Virus record (IMG/VR): IMGVR_UViG_3300020446_000001
Location: 1-64,000 of that record
Source of the DNA: a virus
Length of the DNA: 64,000 nucleotides
Reading direction: 5' to 3' (one strand)
The stretch's first letter is position 1. Each line of letters opens with the position of its first letter. Made by a program: the position numbers and the translations under genes. The notes beneath the pieces are model-generated. The model was not told the origin of the DNA and searched no databases. It was given only the letters and a program-made list of their open reading frames with translations. Shown here in pieces: positions 16,838-25,607 of the stretch.

Positions 16838-17617
16838 TCAGTGAGTCCAAGACCAAAAGAGAGCTTTTCTCCGCTTTGGTCCTAAAGCCTTTTTCACTTG
16901 CTTTTCGTCGTATTGTCCGTCATCGTCAGACCAGTCGTAACAGAATAAATCTACAGGTTTCTCTTCACAAGAGCACTGAGGATCATCCCAATTATTCAAA
17001 TTAATTTGTACATTTTCAAAAAGTTGGCCTCTTGGCATCACTTCATACAATTCTTCTATGAAATCATTTGGTTCCATAATTAGGTAAGTCTTAGCGATTT
17101 CAACCCAAGGTTCGTAAGAATTGATATTGTCTATCAAGTGTTCCAAGTGGCACATCCAAGAATTTTCGTACTGATTTCTTTGCCATTCGTAGCGCAAATA
17201 GCCTGCGAAGTTATTTATCACTTCGTCTATAGCATCTTTGAGTTCTTCCAGTTCGCCCCATTCTTGATATCCATGTATTTTGCAATTTTCTGAATTCCAA
17301 CTGCTACAATCGATGGTGAACATTAGAGAGGTCAATGGTAAGTCACACCAAGGACACATCGCTTCGAACCATAATCTGACACATACCTCAGGGTATGTTG
17401 GATTTTCTCCATCATCACCCCAACAGGCTTCATGTTCTAATTCGGTCAATATAGATATGTCCGGAATTCGTAAATCATATTCTGTGTTTGCACATTCTGG
17501 CCCGACGCCTCGATATATTGAGACTGGGTCAGTCAATTTGCGATTACAAACTCTACAATTAGTGTGAATTGATTTTATGTTCAGGAAATCCCTCAACACT
17601 GTATCTAATTGTTCCAT
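16838..17617 (-). CDS. DUF6011-like zinc-finger protein, 259 aa
   Basis: Residues 19-44 (TNCRVCNRKLTDPVSIYRGV then GPEC) match the small DUF6011 zinc-binding module found in phage and plasmid proteins, with C21, C24 and C42 as ligands. A second possible metal site is the CPWC further on, and CSCEEK lies near the end. The middle is acidic and helical. Start motif is the variant ACCACTC. Confidence 0.8.
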   Translation of the reverse strand: MEQLDTVLRDFLNIKSIHTNCRVCNRKLTDPVSIYRGVGPECANTEYDLRIPDISILTELEHEACWGDDGENPTYPEVCVRLWFEAMCPWCDLPLTSLMFTIDCSSWNSENCKIHGYQEWGELEELKDAIDEVINNFAGYLRYEWQRNQYENSWMCHLEHLIDNINSYEPWVEIAKTYLIMEPNDFIEELYEVMPRGQLFENVQINLNNWDDPQCSCEEKPVDLFCYDWSDDDGQYDEKQVKKALGPKRRKALFWSWTH

Positions 17618-17625
17618 GAGTGGTA

Positions 17626-17763
17626 TCATATCAGTCCAAGTTCTTTTGCTGCTAATTCTATTGCGACTTCAAGAGGTATGATGTTTCCTCCTTTTGCTTT
17701 TAGGTTGTAGTGCAAATAAATTTGAACTGCTTTTTGTGAATGAGCTTTATTGATAATTTTCAT
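17626..17763 (-). CDS. 45-aa helical peptide
   Basis: A short frame (MKIINKAHSQKAVQIYLHYN onward) with an exact ACCGCTC before its ATG and a TGA followed by TACCACTC and the next ATG. Position inside the array makes it a real gene despite its size. Confidence 0.8.
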   Translation of the reverse strand: MKIINKAHSQKAVQIYLHYNLKAKGGNIIPLEVAIELAAKELGLI

Positions 17764-17772
17764 GAGCGGTAT

Positions 17773-18360
17773 CTAAGAAAGCAATGTTTTCTTTCTTGTT
17801 CCATTCACCCACTTGAAATTAAATTTCAAGTGTTTTATGGTGTGGTCAATGTGCCACATTTCTGTTTCAGTAAATCCATTTGGGTGATTGTAAGCATAGT
17901 CCATATCTGCTGATGGTAAATTCCTTCTCATTAGATATTCCATTGTATTGACAAACCCGTTCAAATTGCTGCCAGGGGCTGCGCTGGGTCCGACTAAAGA
18001 TTGTGATGATAAACTTGCCATCATTTCAACTTCTGTCGGCGGGTCAAGGTCTACACCATCTCTAATCCTCGCAATCATTTCTTTGTAATGCGACTCCAAT
18101 GCTTCTTTATTGTTTGAAAGGTCTGTTTCCGCAACACTTTCATTTGCTCCACCTTTTCCGAGGCGAAGTAAACCTAGATTTACTTCATCCAGCCTTTTGT
18201 AGGCAAGAGAGGATTTGCGGTGTTTGTCTCTTTCTTCATCAAGCATTTTCCAAGCAAGATCTATTTTGTTCAATTCCGATAAAATCGGGTTCATTTCAGG
18301 AAACTCATGAATCATCAATTGTTCTTGCATGGATTGTGCTAATTGCTTTAATTGTTGCAT
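17773..18360 (-). CDS. Helical 195-aa protein
   Basis: Residues 1-110 are strongly helical with Gln- and Leu-rich heptads (MQQLKQLAQSMQEQLMIHEF). The C-terminal part (DYAYNHPNGFTETEMWHIDHTIKH) looks globular. Function unknown. Confidence 0.8.
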   Translation of the reverse strand: MQQLKQLAQSMQEQLMIHEFPEMNPILSELNKIDLAWKMLDEERDKHRKSSLAYKRLDEVNLGLLRLGKGGANESVAETDLSNNKEALESHYKEMIARIRDGVDLDPPTEVEMMASLSSQSLVGPSAAPGSNLNGFVNTMEYLMRRNLPSADMDYAYNHPNGFTETEMWHIDHTIKHLKFNFKWVNGTRKKTLLS

Positions 18361-18368
18361 GAGCGGTT

Positions 18369-18716
18369 TCACAAAGCCTCAACAGACCAACGGTTCACTT
18401 GGATTTTCACATCCGGGTAGTAGTGGTCGTGGCATTGCTGTACTTGGTAGGCAAGCATTCCATCGGGTTCTGAGTCGTAAGTTCCGTAGCGGCTAAACAG
18501 ACTCATCACGATCCTCATGTCATGCTTCAATTTTTCCGCGAAGTCAATCGCGTCTTGATGCCCGAAGGGTACTCCGGGCTTCTTGGTCGCACCGTACATG
18601 TCCCGAGCCATCAAATTGAATGACATGTTCAGGATTTCAGCAACCTCATCACAGTCCATCGTGCTTGAGTACAGTTGCCATGTTTGGGCGTCCATTTTGC
18701 ATTGGTAGTGTTCCAT
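18369..18716 (-). CDS. Unrecognised 115-aa protein
   Basis: Two Met-rich helices followed by QVQQCHDHYYPDVKIQVNRW. Slightly higher GC than its neighbours, which may reflect a different origin. Eight bases separate its stop from the next ATG. Confidence 0.75.
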   Translation of the reverse strand: MEHYQCKMDAQTWQLYSSTMDCDEVAEILNMSFNLMARDMYGATKKPGVPFGHQDAIDFAEKLKHDMRIVMSLFSRYGTYDSEPDGMLAYQVQQCHDHYYPDVKIQVNRWSVEAL

Positions 18717-18725
18717 GAGCGGTTA

Positions 18726-19370
18726 TCATAGATACCTCGATTTAAATCTTGATATTGTATCCTCTGCTGAGAGTTTCTGCGATTTCACAATATTACCCAT
18801 CAAAGTGTGTACTATGTATTCTTCATTACTCCAATACTTCCCTTTGTAATTGGAAGGTTTCGGTGCCTTGCATGGCGAGTACCAAACTGGTGAATCTTCA
18901 TCTGCAAGAACTTTCAGTTCCGGTATGCTTGAAAATATATTCAAAGCTGCCGAGAACAATTCTCTTTTGCATGTACGATAATCAGATTCTGCTTCCAACG
19001 CAGGACAATTTCCTTCTTTTGTTGGCTCATTGTCATTATCTATGTGCGCTTGGTCTAGTTTTGCATAATAGGTTTTGTCTAACAATAGCAGAGAAGCTTT
19101 GTCGTAGTGTTCTTTCCAGTTATTTTCCAAACATTCATCTGTCAAACGGTCTAAGAACCAAACTTTGTCTCGTTTCATTTCTGTTTCTTGTAATGCATCG
19201 AGGTATTTTTGTTTGTTCTCATGCCAATGATTTTTCCATATAGGCTCAATATACTCATCTACTCTTTCTCTCATAAGTGTTGCAATCGTTTCTGCAATGA
19301 GTGTTGTCTCGACGAGACCTATGATTTCTGGAGTCTCAAAGTGTTTTTTTAGTATTTTTCCTGTTAGCAT
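18726..19370 (-). CDS. Unrecognised 214-aa helical protein
   Basis: Acidic and helical; a short Cys-containing middle (CPALEAESDYRTCKRE). Start motif is GCCGCTC, a one-base variant. Confidence 0.78.
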   Translation of the reverse strand: MLTGKILKKHFETPEIIGLVETTLIAETIATLMRERVDEYIEPIWKNHWHENKQKYLDALQETEMKRDKVWFLDRLTDECLENNWKEHYDKASLLLLDKTYYAKLDQAHIDNDNEPTKEGNCPALEAESDYRTCKRELFSAALNIFSSIPELKVLADEDSPVWYSPCKAPKPSNYKGKYWSNEEYIVHTLMGNIVKSQKLSAEDTISRFKSRYL

Positions 19371-19379
19371 GAGCGGCCC

Positions 19380-20096
19380 TCATCTTGAGGGATTTATCCA
19401 GTTGTAAAGCCTCAAGAATGAATGCATAACATTTTCTTGCGGGTTTTCTGGATCGTAAGTTGATGTTCCTGTTAGTCCGAAGTAGGCTTTTGTTTCCTTT
19501 ACGCTCCAATTTGCATTGGGCAGAATATGTGGGCCTCCTTCTAAGAATTCTCCTGTCCGTGAGTTGTATCCCGTCCATAGGCTAAAGTCTCTATGTGAAA
19601 TAATTAAGTTCCACATTGCTCCACCCATCGGGTTTCCATTCACATTCAGAACGGGTTCTCCTTTTTGGATAGCCTGTAATTCTTCTGTCAATTGCTTCAT
19701 AAATGGACTCACCATCATTTCATGTGTCAAAGGCTGTATGTCGTCGTTTTCTCGGGGGTCTTGCCCTCCAAACTCGTACTTAATGTGCTCTTTGTCTAAT
19801 TCACCATAGTAGTCGTAGGTTCTCCATGTTGGACCTACAATATACCCTACATACGCTTGGAATCCGTCTTCGGTTCTTTCATCATACTCAGCTTCCCAAA
19901 GGACAACGAGCTGTTTGAATTTCAAAGAAGTTAGGATTGCATCCATTTGTTTTTGGGTTTTTTCTAATCTATCTGGCAATTCATGGGCGAATACATCTGA
20001 AAAGTAGTATTCGGAACCCCAGTTGTACCAGCCTGCTGTTTTTAACCAGTCAAGTGTTTCTTTTTCTGGTTCTGTCAGGTGCATTTTATCTTTCAT
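19380..20096 (-). CDS. Unrecognised 238-aa protein
   Basis: Aromatic-rich with many Trp/Tyr (GWYNWGSEYYFSDVF) and a globular composition throughout. Possibly an enzyme or binding protein; no motif that I recognise. Confidence 0.78.
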   Translation of the reverse strand: MKDKMHLTEPEKETLDWLKTAGWYNWGSEYYFSDVFAHELPDRLEKTQKQMDAILTSLKFKQLVVLWEAEYDERTEDGFQAYVGYIVGPTWRTYDYYGELDKEHIKYEFGGQDPRENDDIQPLTHEMMVSPFMKQLTEELQAIQKGEPVLNVNGNPMGGAMWNLIISHRDFSLWTGYNSRTGEFLEGGPHILPNANWSVKETKAYFGLTGTSTYDPENPQENVMHSFLRLYNWINPSR

Positions 20097-20103
20097 GAGC
20101 GGT

Positions 20104-20436
20104 TCATTCAGAATCGTAGGTCACATAGACCACCGACATGTCTGGATGGTTCTCTTGAGCCTTGTCTTGGCGGAAAACCAAAATTTTGGCATCAGCAGGT
20201 ATAGTGATTTCCTCTTGAGCACGACCAGTGTAAGCCACTTTGCCTCTGTCTCCTTGATACCACAGTCCTGTGATTTGGTTGTAAGTTGGTTTCCCACCTT
20301 GTATTTGGTCTACTAATTCTTGCGTCAAGCGCATCCATGTTTGACTGATGAGCGAGGGATCTGCCGGGGTTCCGAAGTCTCCTTTTGCCATCATTTCGTT
20401 TATTTTTTGGTTTATCTTATCCAATTGTTCTGTCAT
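20104..20436 (-). CDS. Unrecognised 110-aa protein
   Basis: Helical N-terminal half (EQLDKINQKINEMMAKGDFG), beta-rich C-terminal half (KILVFRQDKA then MSVVYVTYDSE). Seven-base junction. Confidence 0.75.
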   Translation of the reverse strand: MTEQLDKINQKINEMMAKGDFGTPADPSLISQTWMRLTQELVDQIQGGKPTYNQITGLWYQGDRGKVAYTGRAQEEITIPADAKILVFRQDKAQENHPDMSVVYVTYDSE

Positions 20437-20443
20437 GAGCGGT

Positions 20444-20773
20444 TCACCATAGGTGGTTGTTTGATGCATTGATTAGCGTCAATATTTCCCACCTGTAAAA
20501 GGTGACTCCATTGATTTCCACACAGAAATCGTCATCTTCTGGTATTTTGGACATATCTGGTCTAGGACACATGACTTTTCCGTCACCGTATCTAGTGGTT
20601 GCCATAAATTTTGAGAAGTGTTCCAAAGAAAAATCTTTACGAATACTTCCTGAACGGGCTGACGAGTAAAACAATTGTGTGTCTGCGTCTCGCATTTTAC
20701 CCATCAATAACATCCATTGGTCTTTTTCATCCCAGACACTGATGTCCATTCCATCTTCACGGTTCGGTTGCAT
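20444..20773 (-). CDS. Unrecognised 109-aa protein
   Basis: Mixed alpha/beta composition ending GVTFYRWEILTLINASNNHLW. Junction is TAA-TCCGCTC-ATG. Confidence 0.75.
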   Translation of the reverse strand: MQPNREDGMDISVWDEKDQWMLLMGKMRDADTQLFYSSARSGSIRKDFSLEHFSKFMATTRYGDGKVMCPRPDMSKIPEDDDFCVEINGVTFYRWEILTLINASNNHLW

Positions 20774-20780
20774 GAGCGGA

Positions 20781-21053
20781 TTATAGGATTGATACGCCTA
20801 CATCATCGTCTGCGCTATTTCCTCCTTCGTCTGTTCCTATTCTTTTGAGTGTTATTTCAACTCGGTTGCCACCAGTCGGTGACACATTTTTTCTAGTAGG
20901 CGTTTCATCAAAATGAAAAACGGTGTCAATTTCCAGTTGCCAGCCGTCGTAGTCTTCCAAAAAGTAAAACACAACATTTGTGTCCATTGTTGTATCTCTT
21001 GGCTGTGTCAATATTTCAATAAGTTCGCCTACTGTAACATGTTTCTTTACCAT
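20781..21053 (-). CDS. Small protein, paralog of 46677-46940
   Basis: 90 aa. The ending GTDEGGNSADDDVGVSIL is nearly the same as in the gene at 46677-46940, and the strand pattern before it also matches. The start lies 23 bases after the upstream stop. Function unknown. Confidence 0.8.
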   Translation of the reverse strand: MVKKHVTVGELIEILTQPRDTTMDTNVVFYFLEDYDGWQLEIDTVFHFDETPTRKNVSPTGGNRVEITLKRIGTDEGGNSADDDVGVSIL

Positions 21054-21076
21054 GAGCGGTTTAGGGTGATTTTTTA

Positions 21077-21526
21077 TCACCTTTTGTATTCCCAGTCAAT
21101 CCTTTGTGGATTGTCGTCTGCTATTTCGTCCTCAGAAACGAATGTATGTTCAACTAATTCATTTCTAAAATCATTCGAAGCGATAGCTAATGCAGTCAAA
21201 GCTTCATCATATGCGGCATCGCCTTCTTCCTTGACATAGACTCGACTTAGCGCACGATATAATAGGATTTCCAGTTGGGTAGGTTCCCAACTGGGGTCAA
21301 TGTATTCTTTGGTAGATATCACATTGCGATGAATGTCTTCTCTTTGTTTCATTTTCATATCTAGAAAAGCATCTTTTACAGATTCGGGTGTAATTTCTTC
21401 ACCGTATGGATCTTCTTGCATCCCAGCCAATATATCACCAATTCTATTTACAGCATCGGTTAATTTAGGTATCGTATGAAACGCAAATCTAACTCCTGCT
21501 TGTGTATTTATCCAATTATTAGTCAT
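21077..21526 (-). CDS. Unrecognised 149-aa helical protein
   Basis: Strongly helical with charged and small residues alternating (YDEALTALAIASNDFRNELV). It may oligomerise. No family recognised. Confidence 0.78.
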   Translation of the reverse strand: MTNNWINTQAGVRFAFHTIPKLTDAVNRIGDILAGMQEDPYGEEITPESVKDAFLDMKMKQREDIHRNVISTKEYIDPSWEPTQLEILLYRALSRVYVKEEGDAAYDEALTALAIASNDFRNELVEHTFVSEDEIADDNPQRIDWEYKR

Positions 21527-21534
21527 GAGCGGTT

Positions 21535-22665
21535 TCAAGCCACTATCGTAGAATCCAATGCGTGGAAATTGATAAATTCGTCTGCTGGCGATGCACCTTT
21601 ACGGATGTCATACGCTTGCGCTAGAATTTTCTTGTTTAGGCTGTGGTGGTAGCCTGTTCCTTGCCATTGATTCAAAATGTGCTGCTTGAGTCTGTCGGGG
21701 TCATCAGCCATTTCGCTGAGTTCCTTAGCATCACGGTCAAGTTCCCATATGTTGTGTAATCCTCTAGCCGTAGTTGCTTCTGCCCCATCAGCACTTAGAA
21801 GTGCTATCATTTCATCAAATGCGTAGCCTTTGGCGTAACCAAAGGGGTGGTCGTCTTCTTGGTGTGCTTTACGAAGGTGAGAATCTGCCCACTCTTTGTG
21901 TAAAGTAGAGTCTCTACCGACTTTGATGAAGCGTCCGTGTTCAGCATCCATCAATCTTCGAGTCATTGCGTTCAAGCGCCAGCTTGTAGCATCGACACAT
22001 TCTGCGCCGAGCATTGTGGCTATCTTTGCAGCATTCATACCTCCAGCACCAAGCAGGAAGAACTTGCGATCTTGTTGCAGTAGTTCTTCGCTCGCTTCAA
22101 TGATTACTTGCCATAAATCTGATTTGCTGACAAGGGGCTTTGTCGAGTCAGTTTTTGCTGCCCCGATTCTAGACATTACACGGTGAGTTGATTGAGCAAG
22201 GTTTGAACCAAACCCAACCATACCGTCTGTGTTGTAATTGTTCAAGTGGTACAATATCTCTTTTGCATTTCTTCCATGAATGACAGGGATTGTTTGAGGA
22301 ATTACCTCTTTCATCTCTGTATACCAATCACAGCTTGTTTGCTGGCGATTGATAACTTCTTCATCCGTTAGGTTTGCAAATCTGGGAATCGGAAAGTCGG
22401 CGGCAATGATTATGTCGTTGTCGTTGAGTCCGATTCTTCGGTGACTCTCAACAAGCGTGTTAACATCAAAGTCTTCTGCCTTTTCCGGCTCCATTAGGAA
22501 TTTGAATCCCCCTGAGTCTTTTGCTACTCGATTGGATGACAATTTTTTACTGTAGCCATCTTCGAGTTTATTATCCACTGTTATCAATATTGTTTCTGTG
22601 TGATTACGGATATCTAATGGTCGTTTGCCAATTAGACTAGCCGTTTCACTTGTATAGTTTTTCAT
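21535..22665 (-). CDS. tRNA-guanine transglycosylase/DpdA-like base-exchange enzyme
   Basis: 376 aa. DSGGF at 50-54 is the TGT-family substrate motif, AADFPIPRF places an Asp at 90, and VIHGRN at 128-133 and LLGAGG at 204-209 follow the barrel order. CVDATSW places Asp225 at the expected nucleophile position. TGT enzymes swap guanine for a 7-deazaguanine; in viruses the related DpdA does this in DNA and makes it resistant to restriction. Short length and lack of a C-terminal PUA domain favour a DpdA-like or reduced TGT. I cannot tell RNA from DNA substrate from sequence alone. No preQ0 synthesis genes are visible in the window, so the host would supply precursor. Confidence 0.82.
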   Translation of the reverse strand: MKNYTSETASLIGKRPLDIRNHTETILITVDNKLEDGYSKKLSSNRVAKDSGGFKFLMEPEKAEDFDVNTLVESHRRIGLNDNDIIIAADFPIPRFANLTDEEVINRQQTSCDWYTEMKEVIPQTIPVIHGRNAKEILYHLNNYNTDGMVGFGSNLAQSTHRVMSRIGAAKTDSTKPLVSKSDLWQVIIEASEELLQQDRKFFLLGAGGMNAAKIATMLGAECVDATSWRLNAMTRRLMDAEHGRFIKVGRDSTLHKEWADSHLRKAHQEDDHPFGYAKGYAFDEMIALLSADGAEATTARGLHNIWELDRDAKELSEMADDPDRLKQHILNQWQGTGYHHSLNKKILAQAYDIRKGASPADEFINFHALDSTIVA

Positions 22666-22671
22666 GAGCGG

Positions 22672-23016
22672 TCATTCCTCTTCGGATTCACCTGGGCGTA
22701 GAACCCAATGGTATGTTCCGTTTCGCATAGTGTCTCTATGAGAACGAGCATTTCTACCTATTTCTCCACAAATTGAGCATCTGTTTTTGAATTTAGTAGG
22801 CATACCGGCTTCGTCCATGCAGGTTGGTCTTTCTTCAATCACCTCTACTAATTCCTCTTGTGGTTTGTATTCAGGTTGTGTTTTCACAAAATCTGATTTG
22901 CTTTCATTTGTAGGCACTAGTATCGGTCTTGGTTCTATCCTAATTTTGTCCATCATCTGTTTCAGTAAAGAAAATACATCTTTATCTTTCATCTCGATTT
23001 CAATCTTAAGTTTCAT
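22672..23016 (-). CDS. Zinc-knuckle protein, 114 aa
   Basis: A disordered acidic N-terminal 75 residues, then a single treble-clef or knuckle-like module (RCSICGEIGRNARSHRDTMR). The Cys-Cys-His arrangement suggests nucleic-acid binding. Confidence 0.78.
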   Translation of the reverse strand: MKLKIEIEMKDKDVFSLLKQMMDKIRIEPRPILVPTNESKSDFVKTQPEYKPQEELVEVIEERPTCMDEAGMPTKFKNRCSICGEIGRNARSHRDTMRNGTYHWVLRPGESEEE

Positions 23017-23023
23017 GAGCGGT

Positions 23024-23221
23024 TTAGTTTTCTAAACTAAAAATTTGAAATGCCTTCAAGAAAGCCTCTAGCAGTTCAGATGTTCCTGCTTCGATTAACA
23101 TGCTCTTAGGTAATCCCGATTGTTCCCACATTTGTTCGTCGATATAGAAATTTATCTTGTGGGGTGTGCCGTCTGGGCTAACTCCAACTGCAATTGTTCC
23201 TTCTATGTATTCAATGTTCAT
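23024..23221 (-). CDS. Unrecognised 65-aa protein
   Basis: Beta-rich start (YIEGTIAVGVSPDGTPHKINF) then a helix. The frame is open 11 codons further upstream but the motif selects this ATG. Confidence 0.72.
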   Translation of the reverse strand: MNIEYIEGTIAVGVSPDGTPHKINFYIDEQMWEQSGLPKSMLIEAGTSELLEAFLKAFQIFSLEN

Positions 23222-23231
23222 GAGCGGTTGT

Positions 23232-23585
23232 TCAAGCGTGATTACGCTGTTCATACTTTAAAGCCAACCAATTCAAAAGTTTCATTCTTGCTGGTTGATC
23301 CATCTTTGTGTAAAAATTCCAAAATTTGTCACTTGATGAAAACCAATAACCTGTGTATTCTTCAACCCATGAGTCGTTTCCTACACCTTCATCGTCAGTG
23401 TCAATAAATCCTGAATATCGATTTACCATTTCGGTTAGTTTCTTTTCATCGTATTTCTTCATGTGGTCTAAAGTTAGTAAAAATTCTACCAATCCTTCTG
23501 TCCCGTTATTGTTATACCAAGCGTTACCGACCATATCGAAAGCTTGGCGAACTAATTTATTCAATCCATCTGTGATTGTCTCCAT
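23232..23585 (-). CDS. Protein family A, 117 aa, paralog of 43462-43878
   Basis: Shares with the gene at 43462-43878 an early helix, a Gly/Asn-rich turn, and an ending of NDSW, an aromatic-Trp-Phe segment, SD(K/R)F, and a final LLNWL or FFNWL helix. A globular, mostly helical domain of unknown function. Confidence 0.8.
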   Translation of the reverse strand: METITDGLNKLVRQAFDMVGNAWYNNNGTEGLVEFLLTLDHMKKYDEKKLTEMVNRYSGFIDTDDEGVGNDSWVEEYTGYWFSSSDKFWNFYTKMDQPARMKLLNWLALKYEQRNHA

Positions 23586-23600
23586 GAGCGGTCCGACCCC

Positions 23601-23834
23601 TTACAAGTACATCATTCTAGCGAACAATACATAATCGCTGGCTAGAATTGATACATTTCCCCAAGGATAGTGTGGGTTCGATACTTTTGCAATCGCTTGG
23701 ATTTCCGTTCCATTATCAGCCGTGACTGTGATTGAGCCACAGTCACACTGATGATAATCGAATGTCACTTCTCCAGCAACTTCACTTCGTACGATTGTCA
23801 GATTGTTGTCTTTTGGGGGCATACATTTGCACAT
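23601..23834 (-). CDS. Small Cys-containing protein, 77 aa
   Basis: CKC near the start and CDCGS at about residue 31 could bind one zinc. The rest is beta-rich (SITVTADNGTEIQAIAKVS). Fifteen-base gap before the next ATG. Confidence 0.75.
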   Translation of the reverse strand: MCKCMPPKDNNLTIVRSEVAGEVTFDYHQCDCGSITVTADNGTEIQAIAKVSNPHYPWGNVSILASDYVLFARMMYL

Positions 23835-23841
23835 GAGCGGT

Positions 23842-24114
23842 TTAGGCTGGCGACAGTATTTCAGGTAATAGGAGAGGGGAGCCCTCCAGTGCCCCAAGCA
23901 ATTTTGTCACTACATCTTGTGCAACCAACAAATCATTGCGATAGGCTGTCATTTTTGCCTGGAGTTGTTTCAAAAACTCATCTCCTTCTGTTACACGGAT
24001 GTTTTCAATTAAGGATTGGTCTTTGTTCCAACTCTTACCGTGTTTTGTTATCAAATCCGCTTCGAGTTGGACAAGGTCCAAACCGAGTTGCGGGTGCTTA
24101 TATTCTTCAAGCAT
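23842..24114 (-). CDS. Unrecognised 90-aa helical protein
   Basis: Helical throughout with QLQAKMTAYRNDLLVAQDVV; may form a coiled coil. The longer open frame upstream is not used. Confidence 0.75.
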   Translation of the reverse strand: MLEEYKHPQLGLDLVQLEADLITKHGKSWNKDQSLIENIRVTEGDEFLKQLQAKMTAYRNDLLVAQDVVTKLLGALEGSPLLLPEILSPA

Positions 24115-24125
24115 GAGCGGTGGGT

Positions 24126-24383
24126 TTAAACTAACGCATCTACTTCTTGTTCTATAATGTCTACAAGTAAGTACTGATGCTTGTTTAGCATAGGGCCTCC
24201 GTTGATTGTCGGCTCCCAATGGGGAGCTTTCATTAGTTTTCTGTCGCCTTCGCAGACGGCTGTGTGTTCATTAGCATAATTTTCTAGTATTTCACGGGTC
24301 GTATACCCCTCTTTAGGGTAAATGTGTCGAGACCCACAAAACTTGCATTCAAAGATGCCCCGGTAGGTTCCGTTTTTTGTCAT
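24126..24383 (-). CDS. Zinc-finger protein, 85 aa
   Basis: CKFCGSRH followed by HTAVC gives a CCHC or CCCH type zinc module in residues 13-45. Probably nucleic-acid or protein binding. Confidence 0.78.
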   Translation of the reverse strand: MTKNGTYRGIFECKFCGSRHIYPKEGYTTREILENYANEHTAVCEGDRKLMKAPHWEPTINGGPMLNKHQYLLVDIIEQEVDALV

Positions 24384-24389
24384 GAGCGG

Positions 24390-24626
24390 TCAAAGTGCGA
24401 GTAATTGTGACAATTCCTCCTCTGCAAGAGTCCTCCAATGTTCTGTGTTAATTGTGAAATCGAGGATTGTAGAATCAGGATATTCGCCAACGGGCAAAAC
24501 TCGCCAAGACCCAGTGGCCCAAAAAGCGGCCTGCTCTGCGTCTTCCTTTGTTTTGATGAATGAGCCATCTGGTAAAGTCATAATGACCTTTTTACCGTTG
24601 GTAATGCACCATTTTAAGCGTTTCAT
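24390..24626 (-). CDS. Unrecognised 78-aa protein
   Basis: Begins MKRLKWCITNGKKVIM, a short beta unit, then KEDAEQAAFWATGSW helix. Six-base junction where the TGA shares its A with the motif's neighbour. Confidence 0.72.
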   Translation of the reverse strand: MKRLKWCITNGKKVIMTLPDGSFIKTKEDAEQAAFWATGSWRVLPVGEYPDSTILDFTINTEHWRTLAEEELSQLLAL

Positions 24627-24635
24627 GAGCGGGCT

Positions 24636-24890
24636 TCAAGGGATGTAATCTTGTTTCCCAAGTAGCATTTTTATTTTGTGCTTCCAGTAAGAATCCAACT
24701 TGTCTATCAAATCTCTCATCTCTTCTTGTGTTTTCACAACTGGTTCAGCCCAAGGGTCAGCATGAGAGTCCTGTACATCTAGTGGAAATTTCTTGTAAAG
24801 AAATTCGCACATTATGTCAAAGTATTCATTGTGGCTCCATGTATCATGCAGTATTCTATCCCAATATTCGTCTGTATTTTCCAACGGCAT
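24636..24890 (-). CDS. Unrecognised 84-aa acidic protein
   Basis: Acidic and Trp/Tyr-rich (EYWDRILHDTWSHNEYFDIM), ending in a basic helix. The next gene starts after CCCGCTC. Confidence 0.74.
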   Translation of the reverse strand: MPLENTDEYWDRILHDTWSHNEYFDIMCEFLYKKFPLDVQDSHADPWAEPVVKTQEEMRDLIDKLDSYWKHKIKMLLGKQDYIP

Positions 24891-24897
24891 GAGCGGT

Positions 24898-25155
24898 TTA
24901 ATCTAGCCATGCGTGGGCTAATATTTCGTAACAACCTCTGTCAAATTCCCATATTGTTGTTGCATAATCAAAAGCCCAAAGAATTGTCTCTTTGCACATA
25001 TCGCTACCATCTTCGATGTCTCTAATTAACTGTTTTGCGACTTCGATTGTGTAAGTCCAATCCTTAAAACCTGATAAATCCATGAATGTTTTAGGATCTA
25101 ATTGGCTACTATCTAATTTTCTTACATCTTCTAGTGTTTTGCTTCCATTAATCAT
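24898..25155 (-). CDS. Unrecognised 85-aa protein
   Basis: Mostly helical (SMDL to WAFDYATTIWEFDRGCY). No motif recognised. Confidence 0.74.
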   Translation of the reverse strand: MINGSKTLEDVRKLDSSQLDPKTFMDLSGFKDWTYTIEVAKQLIRDIEDGSDMCKETILWAFDYATTIWEFDRGCYEILAHAWLD

Positions 25156-25161
25156 GAGCGG

Positions 25162-25269
25162 TTAGTCCTCAAGTATGAGGATAATTTCGTTTATATCTCC
25201 ATCTTCATCGACAAAGGCCATGTATGGGGTTGCGAGCCCGTGTCTTGTTTCAATAGGTTTAGTTTGCAT
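25162..25269 (-). CDS. 35-aa peptide
   Basis: Starts MQTKPIETRHGLATPYMAF after an exact ACCGCTC. The open frame continues 40 codons upstream but overlaps the next gene there, so the short form is the real one. Confidence 0.75.
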   Translation of the reverse strand: MQTKPIETRHGLATPYMAFVDEDGDINEIILILED

Positions 25270-25282
25270 GAGCGGTGTTAGT

Positions 25283-25600
25283 TCATCTATTACGATCTTG
25301 CCAAGAGCCATCGTCTCTTTCCCATGAACCATCCAAACCTGCAATGTTGTCTTCACCCGTTCGGGGGCGATATTCAAGATCGGGTTCACCTGCGTTGTTA
25401 AACCAATTATCTCCTGTAATCAGTCTAAGCATCATCGTCAAATCAGTTGCTTCCGATTGAGTCATAAATGCTTCGTAATACTTGCCCCCCTCTGCAGGGG
25501 TGTCGCCAGTATATTCGCTATCTGGACTCCATATACGGAACCATTTTCTTTCTTCATCAATATCTCTCCATATAAACGGAGGTTTGTCTTCTTCTGACAT
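25283..25600 (-). CDS. Unrecognised 105-aa protein
   Basis: Pro/Trp/Asp-rich with WFRIWSPDSEYTGDTPAEGG and an acidic, arginine-containing end. The gap to the next ATG is 13 bases. Confidence 0.76.
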   Translation of the reverse strand: MSEEDKPPFIWRDIDEERKWFRIWSPDSEYTGDTPAEGGKYYEAFMTQSEATDLTMMLRLITGDNWFNNAGEPDLEYRPRTGEDNIAGLDGSWERDDGSWQDRNR

Positions 25601-25607
25601 GAGCGGT

